Below are positions 41,451 to 49,726 of a stretch of 64,000 bases of DNA, one piece after another. The notes under the pieces were generated by a model. It saw only the letters and a program-made list of their open reading frames with translations, did no database searches and was not told the origin of the DNA. This DNA comes from Clostridiales bacterium NK3B98 (GTDB lineage: Bacteria; Bacillota; Clostridia; Oscillospirales; Oscillospiraceae). Made by a program: the position numbers and the translations under genes. Within the stretch, counting starts at the first letter, position 1. Each line of letters opens with the position of its first letter. The DNA is taken from positions 1-64,000 of the forward strand of contig ATWA01000001.1 of the NCBI GenBank assembly GCA_000421005.1, written 5' to 3'.

Positions 41451-41595
41451 CTGTCTCACAAAAATGAGGCAGCCCCCAAAAATATTTTGAAATAACGACA
41501 GCCGGCTCTGGTCAAGAGTCGGCTGCCGGCGTTAAAATGTAAGCGTGAAAAACAAAACAACGCAAGCAAATTGTACAGCATACGGGACTGGATAT
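41451..41595 (-). repeat. 145-bp dispersed repeat, copy 2, within a MITE-like element
   Basis: Reverse complement of 16706-16850 with one mismatch. Here the unit is bounded by short imperfect inverted ends, GGGTCTGTCTCA (41447-41458) and TGAGACAGCCCC (41601-41612), giving a candidate 166-bp element with no protein-coding capacity of note. No target-site duplication was established. It fills most of the ypeB-AAA+ gap. Confidence 0.8.
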
Positions 41596-41646
41596 CAACT
41601 TGAGACAGCCCCGATGCAATCAGGTGCGCCGGGTCAGAAGTGCGAT

Positions 41647-43041
41647 TCAGGAATCCTCCCTGCTCTCCACCTGCTCAAAGTCCGACATGGTAAGCGCCAT
41701 CAGATCCTCCCGGGAGGGATTTTCCATCTGAGCCACCCGGTCAGACTGGACGGAGACCAAGTCCTCGAAGAGATTGCGCACGTCCCGGGCGTTGCCGAAG
41801 TTGTCATCCCGGTTTTCGTACAGGTCGTTGAAGAAGCCGGGCAGCTTTTCCTGCAACGCCTCGTCCATGGTGTACCCGTTTTTCTTGCACATGGACTGGA
41901 AGATGGCGTACAGCTCCGAACCCTGATAGTCGTCGAAGTAGATATATTTGTTGAACCGGGATTCCAGACCGGGGTTGGAGTGGATGAACTTGTTCATCAG
42001 TTCGTTGTAACCCGCCACGATGACCACCAGCTCCTTCCGGTGGTCCTCCATGGCTTTCAGGATGGTGTCAATGGCCTCCTGTCCAAAGTCGTTGCTCCCC
42101 GGCTGGCTGGCAAGGGTGTAGGCCTCGTCGATGAACAGAATGCCGCCCAGAGCGGACTGAACCACCTTCTGGGTCTGAATGGCGGTCTGTCCCACATAGC
42201 CGGCCACCAGCCCGGAGCGGTCTACCTCCACCAGCTGTCCCTTGGGCAACACCCCAATGGCCTTGTAGATGCCCGCCAGCAGCCGTGCCACCGTGGTTTT
42301 GCCGGTGCCCGGATTGCCCATAAACACCAGATGCAGACTCATGGAGGCGATGGGCAGCCCCTGTTCCTCCCGGAGACGGCGAATCTTCACCAGATTTACC
42401 AGCGACTGCACGTCCTTTTTCACCTTTTCCAGACCGCACAGACTGTTCAGCTCTTCCATCAGCTCTTCCAGCGTTTTTTCCGGCTCCTTGGGCTGCTCCT
42501 CCTGCTGGGCTTTTTCGGCGCCTTCACCCCCCTGAGTAGCGGGGGCAGGCTCCTTGGGCTGTCTGGGAGGCTGGGCGGGGTCTCCCGTGCCGGAGGAGCG
42601 GAGATAGCTGACGCAGTCCATGGCATAGTCCACCGCCCGCTGGCTGGCGGGGTCGTCGGCGGCGGCAAAGAGCAGAAACACCAGCTTGCACAGCTCGCAG
42701 AACTTCCCTGCCCGGTCCCGGTTGGTGCCCTTGTCCGCAGAGCGGAGCTGGGCAAAGAAGCCGGGGGCGGCGAAGGCGGGAGGATCCTCCACGGCGGCGC
42801 ACAGCTCCAGATATAGCACCTGCGCCGGACGGTTGGCGCCGGAGCAGATGGCGTTGTAGGCGGTCACATGGTTGTCACCAATGCCGCTGCCCGCCGCCCA
42901 GATGCCCAGCGCACAGCGGCGGAAAAAGCTGTCCGCCTCCTGATCGAAGCTGAGCCGGAGATTGCCGTCCAGCAGCTTGCGGTAGGTGGCGATGGCAGAG
43001 CGATATTTTTGACCGATGACAGACCCGCTGAGGGTAGGCAT
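41647..43041 (-). CDS. CbxX/CfxQ-type AAA+ ATPase (SpoVK-like) with N-terminal extension
   Basis: A 464-residue protein. Residues 1-150 are a helical domain I do not recognise. Residues 150-195 are a Pro/Glu/Gln-rich linker. The AAA+ module follows, with Walker A GNPGTGKTT (about 242-250), the pore-like segment VAGYVGQTA, Walker B GILFIDEAYTL and the sensor/arginine region GLESRFNKYIYF. CbxX-type ATPases include red-type Rubisco activase and the sporulation protein SpoVK. No Rubisco is present, so a protein-remodelling role is inferred. AGGAGG precedes the ATG at 43041. Confidence 0.85.
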   Translation of the reverse strand: MPTLSGSVIGQKYRSAIATYRKLLDGNLRLSFDQEADSFFRRCALGIWAAGSGIGDNHVTAYNAICSGANRPAQVLYLELCAAVEDPPAFAAPGFFAQLRSADKGTNRDRAGKFCELCKLVFLLFAAADDPASQRAVDYAMDCVSYLRSSGTGDPAQPPRQPKEPAPATQGGEGAEKAQQEEQPKEPEKTLEELMEELNSLCGLEKVKKDVQSLVNLVKIRRLREEQGLPIASMSLHLVFMGNPGTGKTTVARLLAGIYKAIGVLPKGQLVEVDRSGLVAGYVGQTAIQTQKVVQSALGGILFIDEAYTLASQPGSNDFGQEAIDTILKAMEDHRKELVVIVAGYNELMNKFIHSNPGLESRFNKYIYFDDYQGSELYAIFQSMCKKNGYTMDEALQEKLPGFFNDLYENRDDNFGNARDVRNLFEDLVSVQSDRVAQMENPSREDLMALTMSDFEQVESREDS

Positions 43042-43077
43042 GGAAACTCCTCCTTTTACGCTTCTTTTCTCCCGTTT

Positions 43078-43107
43078 ATTATACGGAGAAAGGGAGAGGG
43101 ATGTCAA
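43078..43107 (-). promoter_or_regulatory. Promoter for the AAA+ gene
   Basis: Minus-strand TTGACA (43102-43107) and TATAAT (43078-43083), spacer 18 bp. Confidence 0.8.
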
Positions 43108-43169
43108 GCAGGGGCTTTGGGGATGAGAGAGGGCGGAGAGATTCTGCTCCATAAATTTCTCTGCCTGTC

Positions 43170-43198
43170 TTGACAACCCGGCCTTGCACCGCTATAAT
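43170..43198 (+). promoter_or_regulatory. Promoter for the T-box/ABC importer operon
   Basis: TTGACA (43170-43175) and TATAAT (43193-43198), both consensus, spacer 17 bp. Confidence 0.9.
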
Positions 43199-43204
43199 GT
43201 CTTT

Positions 43205-43475
43205 AATCCGTTAAACCGATGACGAAGAGGAGTACATCTCAGGGCAATGTCCCAAGCGAGCTGCGGGCGGTGGGAGCGCAGCGGCAGGGCGGGGATGGAA
43301 TGGACTTCGGAGGGCGGCCTGAAGGACGATGCGTCTGGTAGGTGCCGACGGGAACCTGACCCGTTATCAACAAGGAGCGCATGGTGGTGCGTGCAAAAGC
43401 GGATCGAAAGATCAATTTGGGTGGTACCGCAGGAGAGTGTCTCTTGTCCCAGTTTTGGGGCAGGAGTTTTTTTGT
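43205..43475 (+). promoter_or_regulatory. T-box leader, predicted tryptophan-responsive
   Basis: About 270 nt. An AGTA motif lies near 43228 in stem I. The T-box core GGGTGGTACCGC is at 43419-43430. The terminator CTCTTGTCCC/GGGGCAGGAG (43441-43466) is followed by TTTTTTT. In the expected specifier-loop position the sequence reads GAA-TGG-A, with TGG at 43301-43303, which codes for tryptophan. Uncharged tRNA-Trp would stabilise the antiterminator and turn on the importer. Confidence 0.88.
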
Positions 43476-43532
43476 TTTTCTGACCCATCCGTGCCTCCCG
43501 CCACGAAAATCCAATTCAGGAGGAGATTTGAA

Positions 43533-44597
43533 ATGAAAAAACTGTTTGCCCTCATGCTGGCCCTTGCCATGATGCTCTCTCTGGCCGCCTGCGGCGGCTC
43601 TGGCAGCGGTGACCAGACACAAACCACAGAGCCCGCATCCAACGCCGAGGAAGCTGCCCCGGAGACCGAAACGGCAGAGACCGCCGAGACCACCGGCGGG
43701 GCCTACAAAGTGGCCATTGTCCAGCAGCTTGACCACGCCTCTCTGGACGAGATCCGCCTTGCCATTGAGGCGGAGCTGAAGGAAGCCGGGGAAGCACAGG
43801 GCGTGAGCGTGGAGGTTCAGGAGTTCAACGGCCAGAACGACCCCTCTATCCTGTCCCAGATCGGCTCTCAGGTGGTGGACGGCGGCTTTGACGCCGTGGT
43901 GCCCATCGCCACTCTGGCAGCCCAGTCTATGGTGACCGCTGTCAGCGAGATGGAGACCCCCATCCCGGTGGTGTACGCCGCCATTACCGACCCGGAGGCG
44001 GCTCAGCTCACCGGACTGGACTATGTCACCGGCACCTCTGACGCCCTGAACACCCCCTTTATTCTGGACATGATGCTGGCGGTCAACCCTGAGGTGAAGA
44101 CGGTAGGCCTGCTCTACTCCAACAGTGAGGTGAACTCCGCCGCCCCCATCGCTGAGGCAAAGGAATATCTGGACGGCAAGGGAATTGCCTATGTGGAAAA
44201 GACCGGCAACACCACCGACGAGATTCAGGCCGCTGTGGCCTCTCTGGTGGGTCAGGTAGACGCTGTGTTCACCCCCACCGATAATGTGGTCATGGCCGCC
44301 GAGCTGTCCATCTACGAAACCCTGATGGAGGCGGGCATCCCCCACTATGCGGGTGCGGACTCCTTTGTGCGAAACGGCGCTTTTGCCACCTGCGGCGTGA
44401 ACTACACCGAGCTTGGCAGCTACACCGCCGACATGGTGCTGGAAGCACTGACCAGCGGCGCTGTCTCCGACTATCATGTGATGGACGGCGGCATCATCAC
44501 CGTCAACACCGAGACCGCCGCCGCTCTGGGCGCAGACTACTCCGCCTTTGGCACCATGGCGGGCACCGTCAACGAGGTCGTCACCACGCAGGACTGA
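43533..44597 (+). CDS. trpX: ABC transporter substrate-binding lipoprotein (TrpX-like), copy 2
   Basis: A 354-residue lipoprotein: lipobox LAACG (cysteine at about residue 22), Thr/Glu-rich linker (to about 55), then an ABC_sub_bind domain (VAIVQQLDHASLDEIRLAIEAEL, VPIATLAAQSM, FTPTDNVVMAAELS). It is directly downstream of a T-box with a TGG specifier, so tryptophan or a precursor is the likely ligand. AGGAGG precedes the ATG. The longer open frame upstream lies inside the leader. Sequence pattern and length match copy 1 at 35669. Confidence 0.88.
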   Translation: MKKLFALMLALAMMLSLAACGGSGSGDQTQTTEPASNAEEAAPETETAETAETTGGAYKVAIVQQLDHASLDEIRLAIEAELKEAGEAQGVSVEVQEFNGQNDPSILSQIGSQVVDGGFDAVVPIATLAAQSMVTAVSEMETPIPVVYAAITDPEAAQLTGLDYVTGTSDALNTPFILDMMLAVNPEVKTVGLLYSNSEVNSAAPIAEAKEYLDGKGIAYVEKTGNTTDEIQAAVASLVGQVDAVFTPTDNVVMAAELSIYETLMEAGIPHYAGADSFVRNGAFATCGVNYTELGSYTADMVLEALTSGAVSDYHVMDGGIITVNTETAAALGADYSAFGTMAGTVNEVVTTQD

Positions 44598-44608
44598 CAA
44601 TCAACCAA

Positions 44609-44640
44609 GGGTAAGGGCAGCAAACACATTGCCCTTACCC
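44609..44640 (+). terminator. Hairpin between trpX and permease genes
   Basis: GGGTAAGGGCA (44609-44619) is perfectly complementary to TGCCCTTACCC (44630-44640). The T-run is poor (CGTTTGC), so it is more likely an mRNA stabiliser or partial terminator than a full stop. Confidence 0.5.
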
Positions 44641-44668
44641 CGTTTGCAGGAAGGGAGAACAGGGGTTC

Positions 44669-45589
44669 ATGCTGACCGTTTCCGTGATCCAAAACGCCCT
44701 TGAGGTGGGCTTTATCTATGCGCTGGTGGCGCTGGCGCTGTTTCTCAGCTATTCCATTCTGGATATTGCCGACCTGACCACCGACGGCGGCTTTACCCTG
44801 GGCTGCGCCGTGTCCGCCGCCGTGTGCGTCAGCGGACACCCGGTGCTGGCGCTGTTTGCCGCCATGGGCGCCGGGGCGCTGGCGGGGTTTGTCACCGCCT
44901 TTTTGCAGACCCGGCTGGGGGTGCCCTCCATTCTGGCGGGCATTGTCACCAACACCGGGCTGTACACCGTCAATCTGGCGGTGATGGGCTTTTCCAGCAA
45001 CCTGCCCCTGTTCAACACGGACACCATCTTCACCCACTCCAAGAAGCTGCTGGGTCCGGTGCTGGGACCGTGGAACAAGCTGGCAGTGGCGGCGGCCATC
45101 ACCGTTCTGGTAAGCGTGCTGCTGGTGCTCTTTCTGGGTACCCGGCTGGGCATCTCCATTCGTGCCACCGGAGACAACCCGGACATGGTGCGGGCAAGCT
45201 CCATCAACACCACATTGATGATTACCATTGGCCTGTGCCTGGCCAACGCCATGACCTCCCTGTCCGGGGCGGTGTTGGCACAGTACAATAAAAGCGCGGA
45301 CATCAACCTGGGCACCGGTATGGTGGTCATCGGGCTCGCCTCTCTGATTATCGGTCAGACGCTGGTCGGCAGGGGAGGCATGACCCGGAGCGTTGTGGCG
45401 GTGCTGGTAGGCTCGGTGCTGTACCGGTTCTTTATTGCTCTGGCGCTGAAGGCCAACATCCCGGCGGAGTGTTTGAAGCTGGTGTCCGCCGTCATCGTGG
45501 GCTTTGCCATCGCCCTGCCCACACTAAAGGAGTACGCCGCCTTCCAGAAAAAGCGGGCGGCGCAGATGAGCGGGAAGGGGGAGCAGTGA
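44669..45589 (+). CDS. trpY: ABC transporter permease (TrpY-like), copy 2
   Basis: A 306-residue membrane protein paralogous to 36825: ALVALALFLSYSILDIADLTTDGGFTLG at the N-terminus and SIRATGDNPDMVRASSINTTLMITIGLCLANAM in the coupling region. Membrane helices cover most of the length. Coupled to the ATPase gene, whose ATG starts 1 bp after its stop. Confidence 0.9.
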   Translation: MLTVSVIQNALEVGFIYALVALALFLSYSILDIADLTTDGGFTLGCAVSAAVCVSGHPVLALFAAMGAGALAGFVTAFLQTRLGVPSILAGIVTNTGLYTVNLAVMGFSSNLPLFNTDTIFTHSKKLLGPVLGPWNKLAVAAAITVLVSVLLVLFLGTRLGISIRATGDNPDMVRASSINTTLMITIGLCLANAMTSLSGAVLAQYNKSADINLGTGMVVIGLASLIIGQTLVGRGGMTRSVVAVLVGSVLYRFFIALALKANIPAECLKLVSAVIVGFAIALPTLKEYAAFQKKRAAQMSGKGEQ

Positions 45590-45590
45590 G

Positions 45591-46406
45591 ATGCTGGAGC
45601 TGCGTAACATCACCAAAACCTTCAACCCCGGCACGGTGAATGAGAAAACCGCCCTGTCCCATCTGGATTTCACCCTGAACGACGGGGACTTCGTCACCAT
45701 TGTGGGCTCCAACGGCGCAGGCAAGTCCACCCTGTTCAACGCCATTGCAGGCAGCTTTTATGTGGACGAGGGCAGCATCACCCTTGACCGGGAGGACATC
45801 ACCTTTCAGCCGGAGTACCGCCGCTCCAAGGTGATTGGGCGGCTGTTTCAGGACCCCATGAAGGGCACCGCCCCCCACATGACCATTGAGGAAAATCTGG
45901 CGCTGGCCTATCTCCGGGCGGTGCGCATCAATCTTGGGCCTTTCTCCCGGGTGAGCAGGGAGGAAAAGGAAATGTTCCGGGAGCATCTCAGCCGGCTGGA
46001 CATGGGGCTGGAGGACCGGATGCGTCAGCCGGTGGGGCTGCTCTCCGGCGGACAGCGGCAGGCGCTGACCCTGCTGATGGCAACCATTGTCCCGCCCCGT
46101 CTGCTGCTGCTGGACGAACACACCGCCGCCCTTGACCCGGCCACGGCGGAGAAGGTGCTGCGGCTGACCCGGGAAATCGTGGAGCAGCGAAAGCTGTCCT
46201 GCATGATGGTCACCCACAATATGCATCAGGCTTTGGAGCTGGGCAACCGGACGCTGATGATGAGCGACGGCAAAATCGTGCTGGATTTGCAGGGCGAGCA
46301 GCGCAAGGGGCTCACCGTGGAGGACTTGCTCCATCTGTTTCGGGAAAAAGCCAATAAGAGTCTGGACAACGACCGGATTCTGCTCTCCACCATGGAGGAT
46401 AAGTGA
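45591..46406 (+). CDS. trpZ: ABC transporter ATP-binding protein (TrpZ-like), copy 2
   Basis: A 271-residue ABC ATPase with Walker A GSNGAGKSTL (about 38-47), signature LLSGGQRQALTLLM and Walker B LLLLDEHTAALDP, closely similar to 37783. Last gene of the T-box operon, followed by a strong terminator. Tryptophan specificity rests on the leader, not on this subunit. Confidence 0.92.
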   Translation: MLELRNITKTFNPGTVNEKTALSHLDFTLNDGDFVTIVGSNGAGKSTLFNAIAGSFYVDEGSITLDREDITFQPEYRRSKVIGRLFQDPMKGTAPHMTIEENLALAYLRAVRINLGPFSRVSREEKEMFREHLSRLDMGLEDRMRQPVGLLSGGQRQALTLLMATIVPPRLLLLDEHTAALDPATAEKVLRLTREIVEQRKLSCMMVTHNMHQALELGNRTLMMSDGKIVLDLQGEQRKGLTVEDLLHLFREKANKSLDNDRILLSTMEDK

Positions 46407-46434
46407 GAGCTGCATCTGCCAGACATGAAAAATG

Positions 46435-46461
46435 CCCCCTCAGGCGAACAACCTGAGGGGG
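46435..46461 (+). terminator. Terminator of the T-box ABC operon
   Basis: CCCCCTCAGG (46435-46444) pairs with CCTGAGGGGG (46452-46461), followed by TTTGG. Convergent with tRNA-Arg. Confidence 0.85.
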
Positions 46462-46468
46462 TTTGGCA

Positions 46469-46542
46469 TGCACCGGAAGGAATTCGAATCCCCGACCTTC
46501 CGCTTAGGAGGCGGACGCTCTATCCTGCTGAGCTACCGGTGC
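46469..46542 (-). tRNA. tRNA-Arg (anticodon CCT)
   Basis: Minus-strand cloverleaf: acceptor GCACCGG/CCGGTGC, discriminator A, anticodon stem TCCGC/GCGGA with loop CTCCTAA (CCT, decoding AGG), T-loop TTCGAAT. No CCA is encoded. Confidence 0.95.
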
Positions 46543-46557
46543 ATAAGTGCGGAGAAT

Positions 46558-46586
46558 ATTATATCATCCGTCCCGCCAAATTGCAA
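46558..46586 (-). promoter_or_regulatory. Promoter for tRNA-Arg
   Basis: Minus-strand TTGCAA (46581-46586) and TATAAT (46558-46563), spacer 17 bp. Confidence 0.75.
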
Positions 46587-46684
46587 CTGCCTTTTCCGGC
46601 GGTGCAAAATGGCGAAAGAACCCTGAAAATCCGGGTCAGCCTTGCCCAAATGTGCTGATTTCCCCGGCGTGAGCGAAAAAACAG

Positions 46685-46712
46685 TTGCCATTTTCCGCAA
46701 CGGGGCTATAAT
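46685..46712 (+). promoter_or_regulatory. Promoter for typA
   Basis: TTGCCA (46685-46690) and TATAAT (46707-46712), spacer 16 bp. Confidence 0.7.
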
Positions 46713-46764
46713 AGATAATCGTGAAAATACGACTGAACGAAAAGAGATAAAAGGAGGCTTCTCC

Positions 46765-48594
46765 ATGCAGCAGACCAAGCTGAGAAACGTAGCCATCATC
46801 GCCCACGTTGACCACGGCAAGACCACTCTGGTGGATGCCATGCTCCAGCAGAGCGGCGTTTACCGGGAGAATCAGGAAGTGGTAGAGCGGGTGATGGACT
46901 CCGGCGATTTGGAGCGGGAGCGCGGCATTACCATCCTGGCCAAGAATACCGCCGTCACCTATGGCGACACCAAAATCAATATTGTGGACACCCCGGGCCA
47001 CGCTGACTTCGGCGGCGAGGTAGAGCGGGTGCTGAAAATGGTCAACGGCGTGATTCTGCTGGTGGACGCTGCGGAAGGTCCCATGCCCCAGACCCGTTTC
47101 GTCCTGTCCCGGGCGCTGGAACTGGGTCACCGGGTCATTGTGGTGGTGAACAAGATCGACCGCCCCGACCAGCGGGTGCATGAGGTGATCGACGAGGTGC
47201 TGGAGCTGCTCATGGACTTGGACGCTACCGACGACCAGCTGGACTCCCCCATGCTGTTCTGCTCCGCCCGCTCCGGTACTGCCTCCTATTCCCCTGAGGT
47301 GCCCGGCACCGACCTGAAGCCGCTGTTTGACACCATTCTGGAATATATCCCCGCCCCGGAGGTGGAGCTGGACGCTCCCTTCCAGATGCTGGTGTCCTCT
47401 ATCGACTATAACGAGTTCGTGGGACGTATCGCCGTGGGACGGATTGAGCGGGGCGTCATCCATCAGAACGACGAGATCGTGGTCTGCAACTACCACGACC
47501 CGGACAAGGTGAGCAAAAAGGTGAAGGCCACCGCCCTGTTCCAGTTTAACGGCCTGTCCCGTGTCCCGGCGGAGTCCGCCGAGGCGGGCAATATCGTAGC
47601 CCTGTCCGGCATTGGCGACATCACCATCGGAGACACCATCTGTGCCCCCGCAGCGGTGGAGCCGCTGAGCTTTGTGAAGATTTCCGCACCCACCATGGAG
47701 ATGACCTTCTCGGTGAACGACTCCCCCTACGCCGGAAAGGACGGTAAATTCGTCACCTCCCGGCAGATTCGAGACCGCCTCTTCCGGGAGACCCTGAAGG
47801 ACGTGTCCCTCCGGGTCACTGAGGTGGAGGACGCCACCGACTCCTTTAACGTGGCAGGTCGTGGCGAAATGCATCTGTCCATCCTCATTGAGACCATGCG
47901 CCGGGAGGGCTACGAGTTTCAGGTGTCCCCTCCCCGTGTGCTGTACCGGGAAATCGACGGGGTCAAGTGCGAGCCCATCGAGCGTCTGGTGCTGGACGTG
48001 CCTGCCGACTATGTGGGCGGCGCGATTGAGGCGCTGGGCACCCGGAAGGGCGAAATGGTGGACATGACCCCGGTGGGCAACCGGATGAAGGTGGAGTTTT
48101 TGATTCCCTCCCGTGGTCTGTTCGGCTACCGCAACGACTTTTTGACCGCCACCAAGGGCGAGGGCATTATGACCTCCGTGTTCGACTCCTACGCCCCCTA
48201 CAAGGGCGACGTACAGCGCCGCAACACCGGCTCTCTCATCGCCTATGAGACCGGCGAGGCAGTGCCTTACGGACTGTTCAACGCTCAGGAGCGGGGTGCG
48301 CTGTTCATCGGTGCCGGCACCCCGGTGTATGAGGGCATGGTGGTTGGCGTGTCTCCCAAGCTGGAGGACATCACCGTCAACGTGTGCAAGAAAAAGCAGC
48401 TCACCAATATGCGGGCTGCCGGGTCTGACGAGGCGCTGCGGCTGGTGCCTTACCGTCAGCTCAGTCTGGAGCAGTGTCTGGAGTTTCTGGCAGACGACGA
48501 GCTGCTGGAGGTCACCCCCCACAATCTCCGCCTGCGTAAGCGCATCCTCAACCATGAGCTGCGCATGAAGGCGCTGAAGGGTCACAAGAAATAA
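46765..48594 (+). CDS. typA: Translational GTPase TypA/BipA
   Basis: A 609-residue ribosome-associated GTPase related to EF-G, involved in 50S assembly and stress adaptation. G1 is [10 protein letters not shown] (about residues 12-21), the switch is [12 protein letters not shown]3 is [10 protein letters not shown] and G4 is VNKIDR. Domains III and V plus the BipA C-terminal domain complete the normal length. AAGGAGG precedes the ATG at 46765. The longer open frame upstream crosses the promoter. Monocistronic. Confidence 0.97.
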   Translation: MQQTKLRNVAIIAHVDHGKTTLVDAMLQQSGVYRENQEVVERVMDSGDLERERGITILAKNTAVTYGDTKINIVDTPGHADFGGEVERVLKMVNGVILLVDAAEGPMPQTRFVLSRALELGHRVIVVVNKIDRPDQRVHEVIDEVLELLMDLDATDDQLDSPMLFCSARSGTASYSPEVPGTDLKPLFDTILEYIPAPEVELDAPFQMLVSSIDYNEFVGRIAVGRIERGVIHQNDEIVVCNYHDPDKVSKKVKATALFQFNGLSRVPAESAEAGNIVALSGIGDITIGDTICAPAAVEPLSFVKISAPTMEMTFSVNDSPYAGKDGKFVTSRQIRDRLFRETLKDVSLRVTEVEDATDSFNVAGRGEMHLSILIETMRREGYEFQVSPPRVLYREIDGVKCEPIERLVLDVPADYVGGAIEALGTRKGEMVDMTPVGNRMKVEFLIPSRGLFGYRNDFLTATKGEGIMTSVFDSYAPYKGDVQRRNTGSLIAYETGEAVPYGLFNAQERGALFIGAGTPVYEGMVVGVSPKLEDITVNVCKKKQLTNMRAAGSDEALRLVPYRQLSLEQCLEFLADDELLEVTPHNLRLRKRILNHELRMKALKGHKK

Positions 48595-48600
48595 GCAAAA

Positions 48601-48626
48601 GGGCTGCCTCCGCTGAGAGGCAGCCC
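48601..48626 (+). terminator. Terminator of typA
   Basis: GGGCTGCCTC (48601-48610) pairs with GAGGCAGCCC (48617-48626), flanked by AAAA and TTTC. Confidence 0.85.
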
Positions 48627-48644
48627 TTTCTTGTGGATTTTCTG

Positions 48645-48668
48645 CGTAGGGGCGCACAGCATGCGCCC
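48645..48668 (+). repeat. Palindromic repeat, family B, copy 2
   Basis: CGTAGGGGCGCACAGCATGC plus GCCC, with arms GGGCGCA (48650-48656) and TGCGCCC (48662-48668). The inverse orientation of 29422-29445, with 2 differences in 24. Confidence 0.7.
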
Positions 48669-48679
48669 GCTGTCATGCC

Positions 48680-49600
48680 TTACCCGTTCGCCTGCTGGGG
48701 CTGGATGGACAAGGTGACAAGATTGGCGCTGCCGTAATCCTGCCGCACCTCCATGTCAAAGTCCAGACGCTCCAAAGCGTCAAAAGATTCATAGCCCATT
48801 TCCTGTAGCTGGTCGGGATAGAGGGAGAGGGTGACGCACTTCTTCTGCCCCGGGGACAGGGTAAAGGAGAACCACCATGGTGACATTTCTGCCTCTTCTG
48901 CCTCATCTCCGTTGGGACGGGGGTCGGAGTCACAGCGGAAGGTGTAGGGGGCATCTGCGTTGTTTTCCACACAGAACAGAAATTCCGTACTGCCGTAGTA
49001 GGTGCTCTGGCGGGTACACCAGGCGGTAAGCCCGTCCTGCTCCCAGAGGGTCTGGACATTGTCTGACAGACGGTTCTCCCCATCGCCTGCGGAGGTACTC
49101 AGGGTAAAAGGCACATCCTGCCAGGGGAAGTCTCCCTTGTCAGCGTAATAGGAAAATTCGCCGGAGATAACGCCGGGACGAACCACCTGCTGGAGATCAT
49201 ACTGATCCAGCTCCAGAGTCAGGTATACCATCCCCTTTGGAATCAGCACCCGATCCTCGTAGTTATCCTGATAGAGGCTGCCCAGCCAGCCGTTGACGGT
49301 ACAGTCCGAGCGGAAGGACCAGCCCAGCTCGGTGTCGCTGAGATTGCGGATGGAGACCGGGATGCAGTAGCTCTGGTTGTTTTCGTACAGCCCCAGAGCC
49401 AGCACCTCGATTCTGTCGTCTTTGCAGATGACCTGCTGCTCCATGGTGTCCCCGGCTTCGGTTTTCATCTCCGAGGGAAGGGAATAGACCTCTTTGCCGC
49501 TGGCGTAGTCCAACTGCCGCCGCATGGAGCGGCGTTCCTCCCCGGTGCGGCATCCGGTGAGCAGAAACAGACAGAGCAAAAGCAGGATACAGCGTTTCAT
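48680..49600 (-). CDS. Lipoprotein of unknown function
   Basis: A 306-residue lipoprotein. The signal peptide MKRCILLLLCLFLLTGC ends in a clear lipobox (cysteine 17). The mature part looks like beta-rich immunoglobulin-type domains (about residues 60-150 and 190-300) with spaced tryptophans and tyrosines and no catalytic motif that I recognise. Possibly a DUF-type surface protein that responds to envelope conditions, but no function is proposed. GGAGG lies before the ATG at 49600, and it has its own promoter divergent from mnmG. Confidence 0.7.
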   Translation of the reverse strand: MKRCILLLLCLFLLTGCRTGEERRSMRRQLDYASGKEVYSLPSEMKTEAGDTMEQQVICKDDRIEVLALGLYENNQSYCIPVSIRNLSDTELGWSFRSDCTVNGWLGSLYQDNYEDRVLIPKGMVYLTLELDQYDLQQVVRPGVISGEFSYYADKGDFPWQDVPFTLSTSAGDGENRLSDNVQTLWEQDGLTAWCTRQSTYYGSTEFLFCVENNADAPYTFRCDSDPRPNGDEAEEAEMSPWWFSFTLSPGQKKCVTLSLYPDQLQEMGYESFDALERLDFDMEVRQDYGSANLVTLSIQPQQANG

Positions 49601-49633
49601 GGCAGTTCCTCCTGTTTCAAATGGTATGAGTTG

Positions 49634-49662
49634 ATTATATCCCACCGGAAACCGTGGGTCAA
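49634..49662 (-). promoter_or_regulatory. Promoter for the 48680 lipoprotein gene
   Basis: Minus-strand TTGACC (49657-49662) and TATAAT (49634-49639), spacer 17 bp. Confidence 0.75.
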
Positions 49663-49667
49663 TCCGG

Positions 49668-49696
49668 TTGCCGGAATCTTAAAGTCGTGTTAAAAT
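49668..49696 (+). promoter_or_regulatory. Promoter for mnmG and the two-component genes
   Basis: TTGCCG (49668-49673) and TAAAAT (49691-49696), spacer 17 bp, 30 bp before the mnmG start. Only 5 bp separate it from the divergent promoter. Confidence 0.55.
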
Positions 49697-49726
49697 ACCC
49701 GGGGAACAACCAGAGGGGGCAGAGCT

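Noticed and set aside
41545-42816. 423-codon plus-strand frame beginning in the 145-bp repeat
   Set aside because: It runs antisense through the AAA+ ATPase gene and has no ribosome-binding site or motif.
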